From Apis mellifera (lineage: Eukaryota > Arthropoda > Insecta > Hymenoptera > Apidae), in contig NC_037641.1 of the NCBI RefSeq assembly GCF_003254395.2, positions 12,548,501 to 12,612,500 of the forward strand: a DNA stretch of 64,000 nt, given 5' to 3'. The translations under genes and the position numbers were made by a program. Numbering within the stretch: the first letter of the stretch is position 1; the number at the start of each line of letters is the position of its first letter. The notes beneath the pieces are model-generated. The model worked only from the letters and a program-made list of their open reading frames with translations, ran no database searches and was not told the DNA's origin. Positions 1 to 12,600 of this stretch are shown here, piece after piece.

Positions 1-1641
1 ATACCAAGAGAAACTGTTGAATTTCTCTAACGAGCTGAAAACCGCATTTTGTTTCACCGACAAGTGCAATAATTTGACTGAGATTTCCGTGAAGTGCGAA
101 CCGGCGGTGTTAAATGTGCCTGACCTGAGCAAGGCTCTGGTCAAACAGGAGTTAACCAGCGAAAAGTCTTTTCTTGTACCTGAGAAGCCGAAAGAGTTGA
201 CGTCCTCGTTGGATCTTGCCGAAAGGAGAAGGAAAAGGAAACGGGAGAGGAATACAGGTGTTGCGTGTAGTTCGGATTCGGAAGGCGAGGATGAAACGAA
301 GGATATGGATCTTTGGATCATCAAAGGTCCACCGGCCAAATTACAGTATTCCGAGAAGAAACTCGCATTCCTCGCCATGTTCGGTCTAACCACATTAAGT
401 ATGAGGAACGGTAAGAAATCTTCGTCACCCTTCACCGTTTGTTAATTTTTTTTCTTTTTTTTTTCTTTTTTTTTTTTTTTTCTTTTTTTTTCTTTTTTTT
501 TTTTTTTTAACTTTCCCCCCCCCCCCCACATTACATTCGTCCACACGTTAACACTTATGCATCTGCCTTCTCTCTCTTTCTCTCTCTCTCTCTTTCTCGC
601 TCCGTCCATATAGAAATAGAGCTTTGTAAAGTGGAGAAGAGGTACAGGTTAAATCCAGATCCACCGGAAGTACCTTTGGAGACGGAACAAGTGGTAGAAT
701 CTGTATTACCGATACCGCGGGAACATCCGGACGTATTACTCCATACACCAGATTTCGAGCCGAAAGTTGGTTTTCTCAGGACTATAGGCCTTGATATAAT
801 GCCTCCGAACAGGAGAGACGGTAAATATTAAAAAAAAATATATATACTGTATATTATACTCTTATACGCTTGATCGAATCAAAATGTGATTCGATCATTT
901 CAATTCATTCATAATCATTCGTTACACACAGAGGCAGAAGTAACGTGGCAATACGTTCTGCAAGATCGTAAGAAACGGAAATGTTCCAATTCCGTGACCG
1001 CGTATTGCGAAAGAATTGCCAGGGCATATTCGAAGAATCCACCAACATTGCCTAAACCGCCGCAAAAGATGAGGCTTTTGGATAGAGTAAAAGTGAAACA
1101 AATTCCAGAACGACCACCGCCTCTACCACCTTTGGTTCCGAACATTGTCTCGATGGGTTATCCTTCTTTGCCTATGCCCGGTGAAAATGGGGTGAAACAA
1201 CATTGCAAGATTATGGATATGAAGATGATGGATGAGAGCATGGATGTGGATTACGTGGATGGAAAGAAAGAGAGATCTAAATGGACTGGCATCGAGGACA
1301 TCATCATTGCTTATAGCGAATATTCCAAAGGTATGAAATCATTTCATTTCGTTTTATAACCATTCGTTAATTTTTATACGATCTTTTATTTTTTATTATT
1401 ATTATTATTATTTTTTTTTCTCTCTTTTCTTCTCATTTCAGAAAAAGCATTGGAAAAGAAAATTTTGACGAGCGAAACATCAAAATTGATGGCACAATCG
1501 AACAACTTACGTTCCGAGACCATTCATCTGGAGCGGAGGATATACGAACTTTTATCCGCGAGAACAGCCCTTGATTCGGAGAGGCGAATGCTGAGCGAGA
1601 AAATCGAAAGAATTAACGCACTTGTTAGGAACCTTAGGTAG
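1..1641 (+). CDS. C-terminal four exons of a nuclear coiled-coil protein, possibly GSE1-like (5' partial)
   Basis: Exons are 1-410 (running in from the left edge), 614-820, 932-1330 and 1442-1641. All junctions are GT-AG, every splice is phase 1, and together they give 404 residues ending in TAG. Visible features are a basic stretch (AERRRKRKRER) followed by an acidic one (SSDSEGEDE), a conserved-looking block around KLAFLAMFGLT, a second block containing EVPLETEQVVESVLPIPRE, a proline-rich segment (ERPPPLPPLVPN), and a C-terminal heptad-like coiled coil of about 60 residues (LRSETIHLERRIYELLSART). A basic plus acidic linker with a terminal coiled coil fits a chromatin co-repressor subunit. 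Genetic suppressor element 1 (GSE1) is the family it brings to mind, but I cannot confirm that from motifs alone. The N-terminus lies outside the window. Confidence 0.8.
430..605. repeat. Intronic poly-T / poly-C / CT-rich tract
   Basis: Intron 411-613 holds long T runs, a run of thirteen C (515-527) and a CT microsatellite (about 566-598) before the 3' splice site. It is simple-sequence DNA and forms an unusually long polypyrimidine tract. Such runs are prone to length variation and assembly error. Confidence 0.85.
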
Positions 1642-3640
1642 CGATGCGTAACGCACAACACGGAAACTCATTCATCTGTGATATTATCGAAGGGTTAAGG
1701 GTCGTTAGCATACCAATACCAAATATAAAATCTTACAATTATACTTAGACAAGCGAGAATTCGATGAAACAATTTTATTGACCAATTTGTAAAGCAGCCT
1801 TTCGGTTTTAATGACCAAAATGGATAACCACTGAGATGATGTTATACATATATAATGCAGAATATAAAATTCCAATAGCAACGGATTGATACTACGATCG
1901 GTCGTGAAGCACATCTTTATATTTCGTAAATGATCCTCGTATCAACGCAATGAGTATGAGACGAGTGTGTAAGAAGATTATAAAAATTATATCCAAATAT
2001 ACAATGCACTTCTTAGTTCACGACTGAAGTGGTTAAAATAAAGATTTTATAGTTTTAACTAACGGCTCTTAGACTCTGAACTATAAATAATTGTAATTTG
2101 TATCATAATATTTTAATGAAAAAATAGACAAATCGTATAACTTATTTTATTCTGCGTAATGTGGACTCTATGTCAGATAATAACTTGAAACAATATGATA
2201 TGTCATGAATTTGTATATGAATCGATCGTTAATATTATCTGGTGTAAAAGAGAGGGGGCAACTAATCGCGACGTTGAATCGGTTTATTGATAATCGAAAA
2301 GTTACTCCAATATATAGACTGTAACTTTCTTTTTCATTTTGCATCCTAAATGGGAATAGTGTACGTGAACTCTGTGTTAACAAAAATTTTAAAATACATT
2401 CAAACTACGAAACCACAGATTGCGATTACGATAAATTTGAATGCAAAAAAAAAAAAAAAAAAAAAAGAGGTCAAAACTATAGAACCGTAATGATTACTTT
2501 TAACTTAAAAAAATGTTTCGAGATAGAAACAACTCTAGTCTACGGACATTCGTAGAATACAGGAAAATCACATCTGATTCCAAGGGGTCAGAATAGTGAT
2601 CGATTTTTCCTTTCGATGTCCACTGTTCACAATAATGAACGCAAAGGCCAGTGAATTAACAAGAGAAATTAATGTAACAACTGCAGTGAGGTACTTACGT
2701 AGCTAAAGTGACTTAATTTAAATTTTAATTTAAAACGTGAGACATCGCGCGAGCACATTCCACATAAAAACATGCTTGTTACCCGACCTTCAACATTCCA
2801 AGTTCGAACAGTAATCAGATCGCAAACAATATTAAAAAGCGAATAAAATTCGTTTCGTTGCAAAAGTTCTGTTTCTTTTTTTTCTCTCTCTCTTTCTTTC
2901 TTTCTTTCTTTTTTTTTTTTTTTTTCGTCAACATTCAACTAAATCAGTGCTTACATGTCCTAATATTTGTATCTCACTCTATTCTCTGAGTATATCGTTC
3001 AACTATTCATCGTAATACCTCCAATATGTATAATACGAATACATTTATAATTTACTGTTTTGTTCATTGAGTGCCTAACGTTATCCTACATTTGTAAATA
3101 TCATTATTTTTATGTATTGTATAACAAGACAAAAAGACCACAAGATATTTGTTGGTCTCTGATCTGGCCAAAACAAGAGCCTAGGAGTAAATTGTTGAAA
3201 ATATGAATTTTTTGAGTATTTTGTTTTTCCTCTCCTTTCATATATAAGGTATAGATAAGATTTTCAATATAACATACGATTAGTAATTAGTTAATATAAC
3301 TATTTCATTCTAACAGTTTTAATGAAATGAAGAGCAAATATTTTTAAAATATTCATAAAGTTTTTTTCAAATTTATAATTCTGTACGTTGAAGCAATTAT
3401 AAATTTTAATTATTTTCATGTTCAGTACTGCCCTCTATATACTGAGACACGCTTATTTTTTGCAGGGTGTACAATTTTTTAATATAAAGTTATGTACCAT
3501 ATAAAAATTAATACAAAGAAATAAAAATTATGGATTAAATGAATAATTTAAATTAGAAAACGCAATATTTTTCCATCTAATGTATAATTATACGCGTATA
3601 TTATATTTTAGAAAAATTATCCGTAATTTTATCTAGGGAT
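1642..3640 (+). other. 3' UTR and intergenic spacer after the partial gene
   Basis: There is no convincing coding sequence. A polyadenylation hexamer AATAAA lies at 2037-2042, about 400 bases after the stop codon, and probably ends the transcript. The rest is AT-rich spacer with A runs (about 2446-2466) and a T/C run at 2876-2925. Short ORFs on the minus strand here have low-complexity translations and look like chance. Confidence 0.6.
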
Positions 3641-3649
3641 TTTAATATT

Positions 3650-3855
3650 AGATTGGCGGCGCCACATGTACATGTGATGTAGAAATAACGTTCCCGCGCA
3701 AACGAGCGCCGACCTAACTGTCGCCGCCAAAATATCGGATGTACATACGCATAACCGTCGTCGAATAGGGTAGAGGTTCATTCGCTGTTTGGTATTGCGA
3801 GGAGAAGCATCGTTCATTGTTCGCGTTTAAAAGTTTTAAGAAAATTCATTAAAAG
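3650..3855 (+). promoter_or_regulatory. H2A.X promoter / 5' UTR, GC-elevated
   Basis: The 200 bases before the H2A.X start codon are much richer in G+C than the flanks and contain CpGs (GGCGGCGCC, CGAGCGCCG, GTCGCCGCC). They also carry a perfect 14-base palindrome at 3663-3676, centred on ACATGTACATGT. No clear TATA box is seen. The start codon context is AAAAGATG. Confidence 0.6.
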
Positions 3856-4554
3856 ATGTCTGGACGCGGTAAAGGTGGTAAGTATCGTATTTAGCGTTAA
3901 GAGAAATTAATTGAAAACTATAAAAACCGTTCTATGTACGTTTTTTCAGGAAAGGCTAAGGGAAAGGCGAAGACCCGCAGTAGTAGGGCAGGGCTGCAAT
4001 TCCCTGTCGGAAGAATCCATCGTCTTTTGAGAAAAGGAAATTATGCAGAACGAGTTGGAGCTGGAGCTCCTGTGTATTTGGCTGCTGTAATGGAATATTT
4101 GGCGGCTGAGGTACTCGAGTTAGCCGGGAACGCCGCAAGAGACAACAAGAAGACGAGGTTGGTGAAGCAAGCTTTTCTCTCTCTTTCTATCTCTTTCTCA
4201 TTCACTTATACATACTCTATTTATCTATCTTTACTTTTGCTTCTCCATGATATTTTTTTTTCCGCATTATTATATAATATAATATATTTTATATCATTTA
4301 TTTATATAAAATACTATCTTTAATTGATAATTTATAAATAGTACATTAAATATACATACTTTTGTTTTTATTTCAGGATAATTCCACGTCATTTGCAATT
4401 AGCTATTCGCAATGACGAGGAATTGAATAAATTACTCTCTGGTGTAACGATTGCTCAAGGTGGTGTCCTGCCTAACATTCAAGCAGTACTTTTGCCGAAG
4501 AAAACTGGTACTGGTGGATCTGGAAAAGGAGACAAAGCATCCCAGGAATATTAA
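3856..4554 (+). CDS. H2A.X: Histone H2A.X-type variant
   Basis: Exons are 3856-3877, 3950-4157 and 4377-4554, giving 135 residues. The body is canonical H2A: N-terminus SGRGKGGKAKGKAKTRSSRAG, core LQFPVGRIHRLLRKGNYAERV, acidic-patch region and docking domain ending in VLLPKKTGTGG. The last four residues are SQEY, the motif whose serine is phosphorylated by ATM/ATR-family kinases at DNA breaks (gamma-H2A.X). The two introns point to a replication-independent polyadenylated gene, and no canonical histone stem-loop follows the stop. Intron 2 uses a weak GTTGGT donor. The lysines corresponding to K13/K15, the sites of damage-linked ubiquitylation, are present. In Drosophila this tail function is carried on H2Av, an H2A.Z-type protein; here it sits on a plain H2A body. 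Confidence 0.95.
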
Positions 4555-5130
4555 TAATCTTTAGAATAATATTTCTAACTTAACAATACTTTAGGGCTAT
4601 ACCTTTGTTTTTTGAGCTATTAAAAAAAAAAAAAAAAAAAAATAAGTAACCTTTGAAACCTATCAAATTACAATCACTATTCTATCAATATACATTGTGA
4701 ATAATCTTAATTAATAGTGCAATCTACTATTTCATTACTAAATAATATTTTTTATTTAGCTTATGTAATAGTAAAATGCATTTTTTTTTTAAGATACATT
4801 TTTTTTTTGACTTATGCTTAAGATTTATTATTTAATTATTATCATTATTATATTCATTTTGTTTTGTTCCTTCTGATCATATATTAAATTCTTAGTGATA
4901 TTTTATAAACTATGAATATAAAATGAAAACCGAATAACTGTATTAAATGTTTTTGTTGACTGTAAACAATATTTAGAGTGAAAATAAAACATCATTACTC
5001 TATATTTCTTTGAAATTCTGAATTTTTGAACTTATATTTATATATTATTATACTTATATTTTTTGCATTTTTTCTAAATTCTAAAAAATATATTTTTCAC
5101 ATATATTAATTATATTTTCAAAATTTAGTT
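4555..5130. other. H2A.X 3' UTR and AT-rich spacer
   Basis: Nothing coding is seen. The stretch contains an A run of about twenty at 4622-4642, T runs near 4780-4810, and an AATAAA-type hexamer near 4984. Confidence 0.6.
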
Positions 5131-5298
5131 GTATGCGACTTCCGGTAAAGTGATTTCACCAGTGAGCTTTTACAACGTATAAAATTGCATAGGTAGCGCG
5201 TCGGTTGAACGTGACGTTAAGTTTTTGATTGCTCGAATGTTGAATATTATTTTATTGGTGAAAAATATTCGTTAAGCAGTTCAAAAATATAAAATAAA
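5131..5298 (+). promoter_or_regulatory. UBXN1-like gene promoter / 5' UTR
   Basis: This is a short GC-elevated stretch immediately upstream of the ATG. It carries an ETS-like CTTCCGG (5139-5145), a GCGCGTCGG patch and a CRE-like GTGACGT near 5210. This is a sequence-only inference. Confidence 0.45.
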
Positions 5299-6728
5299 AT
5301 GTCGTCAAGTGATATAAATATGCTAGTCGATATGGGTTTCAGCGTATCTAAAGCGTAAGAATTTGAGGCAATTTTTTTTAATTAATATGTAATATAACCT
5401 TTATTATATTCATTTTTATTCTATCGCAGGGAAAAAGCTTTAGAAATTACTGGAAACAAAGGAGTTGTTCCGGCAATGGAATGGTACGAGAAAGGCCGTG
5501 ACTTCATTCTCATCGTCTGATGACGATCTTAATTTTTATTTTAGGCTCTTGGCTCATTCAAATGATGCTGAACCATCATCTGAACCACCTATTACTGAAA
5601 GTTCACCAGCGTCTAATCTTCAAACATCAGTTCAAGAAGACATTACCGATGCTAGTGATCAGGTGTCTACTACTGAAGTTGCTAAATCTATGAAATGTGA
5701 TATGTAAATATATTAATATTTTATATGAATTAATATTGATAACATAGTTATTTTAATTCTTTGTTCAATAGCTGTGGAAAATTGTTTAAATCTAATTTGG
5801 AAGTTGAATTCCATGCAACAAAGTCTGGACATGATAGGTTCTCTGAAAGTACAGAAGAGAAAAAACCTCTTACGGATGAAGAAAAAAAAGAGCAATTACG
5901 AATATTAACAGAAAAATTAAAGCAAAAAAACAAAGAGAGGGAAGAACAGGAAAAAAAAGATGCACAAGAAAGAGAAAAAAATAGGATAAAATCAGGAAAA
6001 GAGATGGCTCAAGCTAGAAGAAAGTAAGTTGAATTTGTTTTTCATTTATGTATATTATTATATATGCATAAGTATATATATGTATATATATATACTTATA
6101 TTTCAATGTTATAGATTGGAAGAATTAGAAATGAAAAAGTTGTTAGAAGAAAGGAAACGTGAAAAAGAAGAAGAGAAATTAGCACGACAAAGGGTTAAAG
6201 AACAAATTGAAGCTGATAAAGCTGCTAGACGTGCTAAAGCTAATGCTGAAAAAATAGTAACAGAATCTCTCTCGACACCTTCATCTTCCACTAATATTTA
6301 TAGGAAAGAATATAATGATACAAAATTACAGGTATATATATAATTTATATATTTATGATTAATATAATTTTAATTGTAATATTTGAACAATATTGAATTA
6401 TTTGATATTTTAGATTAGACTTACTAATGGACAAATATTAACTCAAAATTTTGGAAGTAAGGAAAAGTTATCTGCTGTAAGATTGTTTGTAGAACTTAAT
6501 AGGACAGATACTCCTGGTCCATTTAATTTAATGACAAATTTTCCTAAGAAAATTTTTACAGAAGATGATTATGAAGCTCCTTTAAATGCATTAGGTATGT
6601 TATTGCAATATAATATTTAATATTTGCATTAACTATAATATATGTAATTAATTTTTTTGATTATTATGATTATAATTCTAGGTTTAACACCATCTGCAGT
6701 TTTAATTGTTCAAAAGAAAGTGGAATGA
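5299..6728 (+). CDS. UBA and UBX domain protein, UBXN1/SAKS1 family
   Basis: Seven exons: 5299-5354, 5430-5483, 5545-5703, 5772-6023, 6115-6331, 6414-6594 and 6682-6728, giving 321 residues with continuous frame. The N-terminus is a UBA domain (INMLVDMGFSVSKAEKALEI, with the MGF loop, through PAMEWLLAHS). The family's Cys-containing block follows (KCDICGKLFKSNLEVEFHA, then the SGHDRFSEST segment). A long Lys/Glu-rich coiled coil spans roughly residues 120-210. The C-terminus is a UBX domain (LQIRLTNGQILTQNF ... FPKKIFTEDDYEAPLNALGL). Family members bind ubiquitin through UBA and the p97/VCP AAA ATPase through UBX, and act in ubiquitin-dependent degradation. Length and domain order match vertebrate UBXN1 closely. 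An AATAAA lies about 145 bases after the stop. Confidence 0.95.
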
Positions 6729-7003
6729 TTAAAATGTCAATTATTATTTGCCATACAATTTGCAATATGCTTTTAAAGTAACATTTCATTGTAAAATATT
6801 ATACAAATTGTTTAGAAAAAGAAATCATTTTAAAACATCTCTTATTATTAAAACAATCTCTATTTGTAATTATTAATAAAAATAAAAAATATACATTTAA
6901 AAATATTAAATGTTTAAAATTTTTATTACATTTTCATATAAAGTAAATTTTACATCAATTTTAAATTTTAAAATTACATATATTTAATATTTATACTTTT
7001 ATG
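6729..7003. other. Convergent 3' spacer between the UBXN1-like and RNase T2 genes
   Basis: AT-rich sequence with AATAAA near 6874 for the plus-strand gene. The two genes converge here. Confidence 0.5.
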
Positions 7004-8101
7004 TTATATATATTTATAAAACAATATAAAAAATATAAATATGAAATTCATTGTTATATTATTATTTATTATTGTACTTTTATTATATGGTACTTCATCA
7101 GGATAAATTATACTTTCAGACTTACAATTTGTAGGGTATTCATACATTTCATTACAATTGATTAATTCTAATGTTTTATCAAAACATATTCGTATCTCAA
7201 ATATATATGATTTTCCTGTTTGCTAAAATAATTTTTATTATATTTAATTTAATTATTAAATATTGAATGTTAAATATTGATGAACAAAATAAATTCTTAT
7301 TTATTTACCTTATTTTCTTGACAAATTAATATTCCTCGTTTGTTTAATTGTTGTTCAATAGCATTTAAAATCTCTGTTTTATTATATGTTTGTCCAGGAA
7401 TGATATTCGCTTTTGCCAATATATTTTTCATATCGTAAATTGATAATAATTCTAAACCTTTTGTAAAATATTTAATTTCAGTATTTAATTGTTCCAATTC
7501 TACCGCGCAAGTGCCATGTTTATCCCATTCATGTTGCCAAAGTGAATAAGAAGTTTTTCCTTTTTCTATGTCAATCCATTTTTCTTGTAATTTCTCTTTT
7601 AATGATTCTAATGCGGTCGAATTGAATGGTAATTTATCATTACAGAATTCTGGACCAATTTTATGATATTGAGATGGCCAAATACCATGAATCGTCCACT
7701 CATTATGCTCTTTTGGTAATGAACACGTATTCGATGTTGACTTTTCTTTCCATGTGTAGCAAACAGTTTGAGGCCAATGTTGAGTAAAAATTAAAGCATC
7801 GAAATCATTGTTTGATCTCGGTATTCGATTCCAACTTTTACTGTTAAAACAATTTATATATGTATAAAAATTTTCCGAAATGTATTGGTTATTCGTTAAT
7901 AAAAAAAATAATAATATGAAAACATAATTTTGTTTAAAAATTTAGACAAAATTCTAAAAAATTATCGTTAAATTTATCTTATATATTGTTTTAAATAATA
8001 TAAAGATTTTATCGAATATTTTTAATAAATAAAACTCACCTATTCACTTTGCCAATAAAAAACAAAAATAAAATAATAGCGAATTTTTTCCAATTCAACA
8101 T
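7004..8101 (-). CDS. Secreted RNase T2-family ribonuclease
   Basis: Exons in transcript order are 8101-8040, 7840-7309 and 7222-7004, giving 270 residues. The start codon is followed by a signal peptide (MLNWKKFAIILFLFFIGKV). Both catalytic blocks of the family are intact: CAS I (WTIHGIWP, His about 72) and CAS II (LWQHEWDKHGTCA, His about 124 and 129 with the Glu and Lys between). The N-terminal strand carries LIFTQHWPQTVC, and several cysteines fit the family's disulfides. The enzyme would cleave single-stranded RNA in the secretory or lysosomal compartment, or outside the cell. The C-terminus is odd: after a hydrophilic stretch it ends in a short hydrophobic, aromatic tail (NFIFIFFILFYKYI). 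This could be a membrane or GPI-type signal, or read-through past a missed splice site. Confidence 0.93.
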
Positions 8102-9632
8102 TTTTAATGCTTTTTATAAATAGAATAGAACTTGATATATAAGATTTATTATCTATTTAGTTATTTGAATAAATCTTTATAATTTTATTTCAATATTTGT
8201 GTATATATATAATACCTATCAATCAAAAGAGAATTTTGAGAGAGAATTTTGAGAATTTCTTATTTTATATAGATATAAAAAAAAAATATCAAAAATTTAT
8301 TTCTTCATAAGATAAGATAAAATATTATTGATTATACATAAATTATTATAACTGATAACATATATAGAAATTTATTTTAAATTGAAAATAAAATAAATAA
8401 AATATAAAAGTTATAAAATATAAAAAAGATAAGATAAAAAAAGATTTAAAATATAAAAATTGCGTTTATCTTTCGTTTTTTTTTTTAAATCATTATATAT
8501 ATTTCCTATTTATTATAATATTTATTTTATTTTTTAATTCTAATTTAATTCACAGATGCACTAATTTAAATAAATTTTCTAAAAATAACATATTTTGCAA
8601 GCACATTATATGTATCACAATTTTAAGATATTTTATTTCTTAATTATTATATATTTATAGAAAGTCTTAACAGAAATATATTTAATTTCTAATATACATA
8701 TTCATTTTTATGAAACAAATTAAATTTTTAAAAAGCAATATATATGTTTACATTAATTATAGGTTAAAATGATATAGAGAAAAATATAAAAACATTATTG
8801 ATTCTAAAATCATAAATCGAATATAATAAAAATTTAATATATCGTAACACTTCTATTATTATTATTATATATATATATTTTTTATTATTAATTTCTTTTT
8901 TACTTAACTGTATTTATTAAATATCTGATCTAATCAATATTATACCTTGAACGTGTTATCTTGTTCTACGTATACGTAGAATATATGCAATGTTAAAAGA
9001 TTAAAAATCCTTTATTGCAAATATTATAGATTATATATTTATACACGTATACACAGATATAAAAAATGTTAATATATTCGTAAGAAGATTTATATTTTTA
9101 AAGAATTAATTTTAAAGACCAAAATAAAAAACTTAATAAACATAAAAATGTTGATTGAAATGTTGTTGAACTTCTTTATTAAATTACAATTGCAATTGCG
9201 AAACAAAGATAAAATGAGATAGCAGAAATAGATAATTATATTTCTCTATTTCAATTCGCCATGTAAGTTCATCTTTTTATTTTATCAAGTCTATGTATAT
9301 GACATTTTATTCATATCTCTCCTGATTTGTGCAAAAGTTAAATTATTTACAATTTGAAAAATATACTTCAATAGAATAAATTTTTGCATACTAATTTTAT
9401 ATTTAATTTTAAAATCATTTTTTAAATCTTATATCCTATATATATATATATATCTTGATTACATTTCATATCATTTCAAAAAAATAGATTTTTTTCAAGA
9501 ATTTTATATTAGTATAATTTTTATTATATTCAAAGATAGATTGTAAAAAATTAATTATTCTTTTTTTTAAAATTAATATTTTGAAAAATAATAAATCTAT
9601 TACAAAAAATAAAACTATTAAGTTTAAAAGTT
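8102..9632. other. AT-rich intergenic region with no recognised gene
   Basis: This lies between the RNase T2 start and the ABCG-A stop. It is nearly all A/T with TA runs and A/T homopolymers. I see no ORF, tRNA or mobile element. It should contain the RNase T2 promoter on the right side of that gene and the ABCG-A 3' UTR near 9.5-9.63 kb. Confidence 0.5.
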
Positions 9633-12600
9633 TTAATTAACGATATTAAAATGGTTTTTTATTATAATTTTAATCAGAAAAAGTGTTTGGAACATTTTGT
9701 TCGGTTTAAGTCGTTGTCTGAGTAAATAATAAGTGAGAACTTGTAAAAATACGAAGATAACTATTAACGCAGTAAAATCAACCCAAAAGGCCACATGATC
9801 TATACCTAAAATGAGAATTAAAAAATTACATTTTTATACAAGCATATATATATATATTATAAAAATTTATAATTTTAAAGATGAATTTTAGATGTTTTAA
9901 TATTTCTTTAATTATCGTATATTTTGTATTACTAATTATCGCGTTCTTATCACCAACTAGTTTCGATGTAACAAAGTAGCAAATATTAGTCGTATCTCCA
10001 TTTGACTCATTTGAATCATAATCTGTATTATATTATTTTTAATTAGCAATGAATCATCAAAATAGAAAATATTTTTATGTATTTCATTATTGATTATAGG
10101 ATTACAACAAATTATTATGATTAAATAATTAAATAATTAAATTATTAAAATTTTCCAATGAAAATTAATATTATAAGTACGATTATATTTGAATTAATTT
10201 TAATTATATGCATAGATAATATATAACTGACAGTATTGAATCTTTCTCTTCATTTCACATTTTATATCTTTCATTTTCATATTAGATGATTTCAAGAAAT
10301 AAATAAAACTGAGAAAATATTTATCGAAAATTTCTATTTCTAATTATTTATTTTAACAATAATATAGATTTTGCGACAATTAATAGAAACATTACTATAA
10401 TTCCAATAGCTTACGCATTATTTGTAAGAGTTGTCGAGGTGTTCCAAATACACATAGCATTTCTGTAGTTGGACAATATAACTTTCCTCTATTATAACCA
10501 TACAAAGCACTTATAAGACCTTCTAAACCATAGCGAATATAGCTTAGATACATTATCAATTGTCGATAAAGAGGTAAAGTTTTTGTTTCGCCAATGCCTT
10601 GTACTGCAACCAACATTAAGGGGACAGAAATTGCAGGCCCAACAAATATGCCATTCTAAAAAATATATTGATATCAGAGTTTCTTAATATAATTATAATT
10701 AGTAACATAATATGAATCCATACCACGATGTTCAATATGCTGGCTATAGCTAATGCCATGCTTTCTGCTATAAACGAGCATATTAAACAAATGCTATAAA
10801 ACATAGCGCATCTAAAAAACTCCAGAGGTTGATCTGTTATCACATATACTATTGACAAATATATCGATGATACTAGCATCTGCAATGTTGGTCAAAAAAA
10901 TTATTTTCACTTTAAACGATTTGTAAAAATTAATATTTATAATCTTTAATAGAATTCGGTGTTTTAACCTGTGCAAGTATGTTGTTTACGATCAACGCAC
11001 AATAATAAGGACTCAAATCATACCACATATTAAAATATTCTCGTTTTATCAATTTCACTTCTGTGGGAACTGTAAGTGTGAAAAAAAAAAAAAATATTTA
11101 CAAGTGAATGAAAAGCTTGAATAAAAGTTATTAAGAATATAGAAGACAATCGAGGATATTATACGATTTAAATATCTTTAACTGAAAATATTTTAACAAC
11201 GTATTATAAAAAATAATAATTATATTCATTAAATATCTTTATCTTTTTTTTTTTTTTTTTTTTTTTTTTTTGTCAAATCTATTTTATCAACAATCGTCAA
11301 TTCTCCTCTTATAATCGTTATTTCCTTACAATGCATTAATATCGGTAACATTGGTACATAAAGTAAAAATATTAAACAAGTTAAACAGAAACCGATATTA
11401 TATATGGTTTTCGACCCGTCGTTTCCAATATTTACAAATAAACCGCCGATAATGAAGCCAACGAATATGTGTAAACATATTTTTAAATACATATAATCCT
11501 GAAAAAGATGAAAAGATTTTGTTAGATATCTCTCGTGAAAGTTTCTTTTTTTTTTTTTTTTTTTATTCAACATTTTTTTTTTTTTTTTTTTTTCTTTCTA
11601 TTATTGAACACTTTTGCACCTTATTTCTACGTAACTGTAAAAACCTTCTTTTCGATAGAATGACAAATTGTTCAAACCAAGACACTTTCGATATCGTCGC
11701 ATTGACTTGAAATTCGAAACTCGTTTGCCGAGAGATAGGAATAACAGGGAATTCTGTGCTCACAGCATTTACCATCCGATTTATCCATTCTGAACCATAA
11801 TCACCCGCTGACACTTCTGATACTGTAACACGATAACGATGATATTTTTCAAAATCGAATTTCTAAATACGAATTCGAGTTATAAAAAGTTAAACTATTT
11901 TTACCAAAATCGGCAGGATTGTAGTGCTGCGGACATTCGATACCTATCTGTCTCATAAATGGTACCAAGTTGCGCGTAGTACTTCTATAAACACATTGGC
12001 CGTTGCCGCTCAAAACGTAAACATGATCGAATTTCGAGAAGATATTTGCGCTTGGTGTGTGAAGGGAACAAATTACAGTTCTTCCTAAACGTGCCAAAGA
12101 TTTTAAAAGTTCGATACACTGAGCAGCAGATGTTTGATCCAATCCTCTGAAATTGTACAATTATATATTTGATATTGATCAAATAACGTTTGTTCAAGAA
12201 TAATATGATTATTATTCTTCGCTTCGAAATAAATTACTCACGTGGTTGGCTCGTCGAGAAATATAACTGGTGGATTGTTTATGAGCTCTAAAGCTATCGA
12301 GAGTCTTTTTTTCTCGCCACCCGATAGATGCTCGGGACTTGTGTGCCTTGCATGATGTAACCGTAAAACATTTAAAATTTCTTCTATCTAAAATTACGCA
12401 AACAACGCTTAATAATTGATCTGAGAGAATCTTATGATGTTAAATAAATATATAACATATATTCAAAAAAAAGAAATGATTTCTTTCATTTTAAAATGAG
12501 TATATCCTCTTTTCAAATGCTTCTTAATTGTCGAGCATGCGATAAAAAACGTATAAAGAGGAAACGTATACAATTTTAATTTTTAATCATTAGATCTTTC

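Noticed and set aside
7085..7110. Match to part of miR-305 (GTACTTCATCAGG)
   Set aside because: It lies in the coding sequence of RNase T2 (encoding PDEVP on the other strand) with no hairpin around it.
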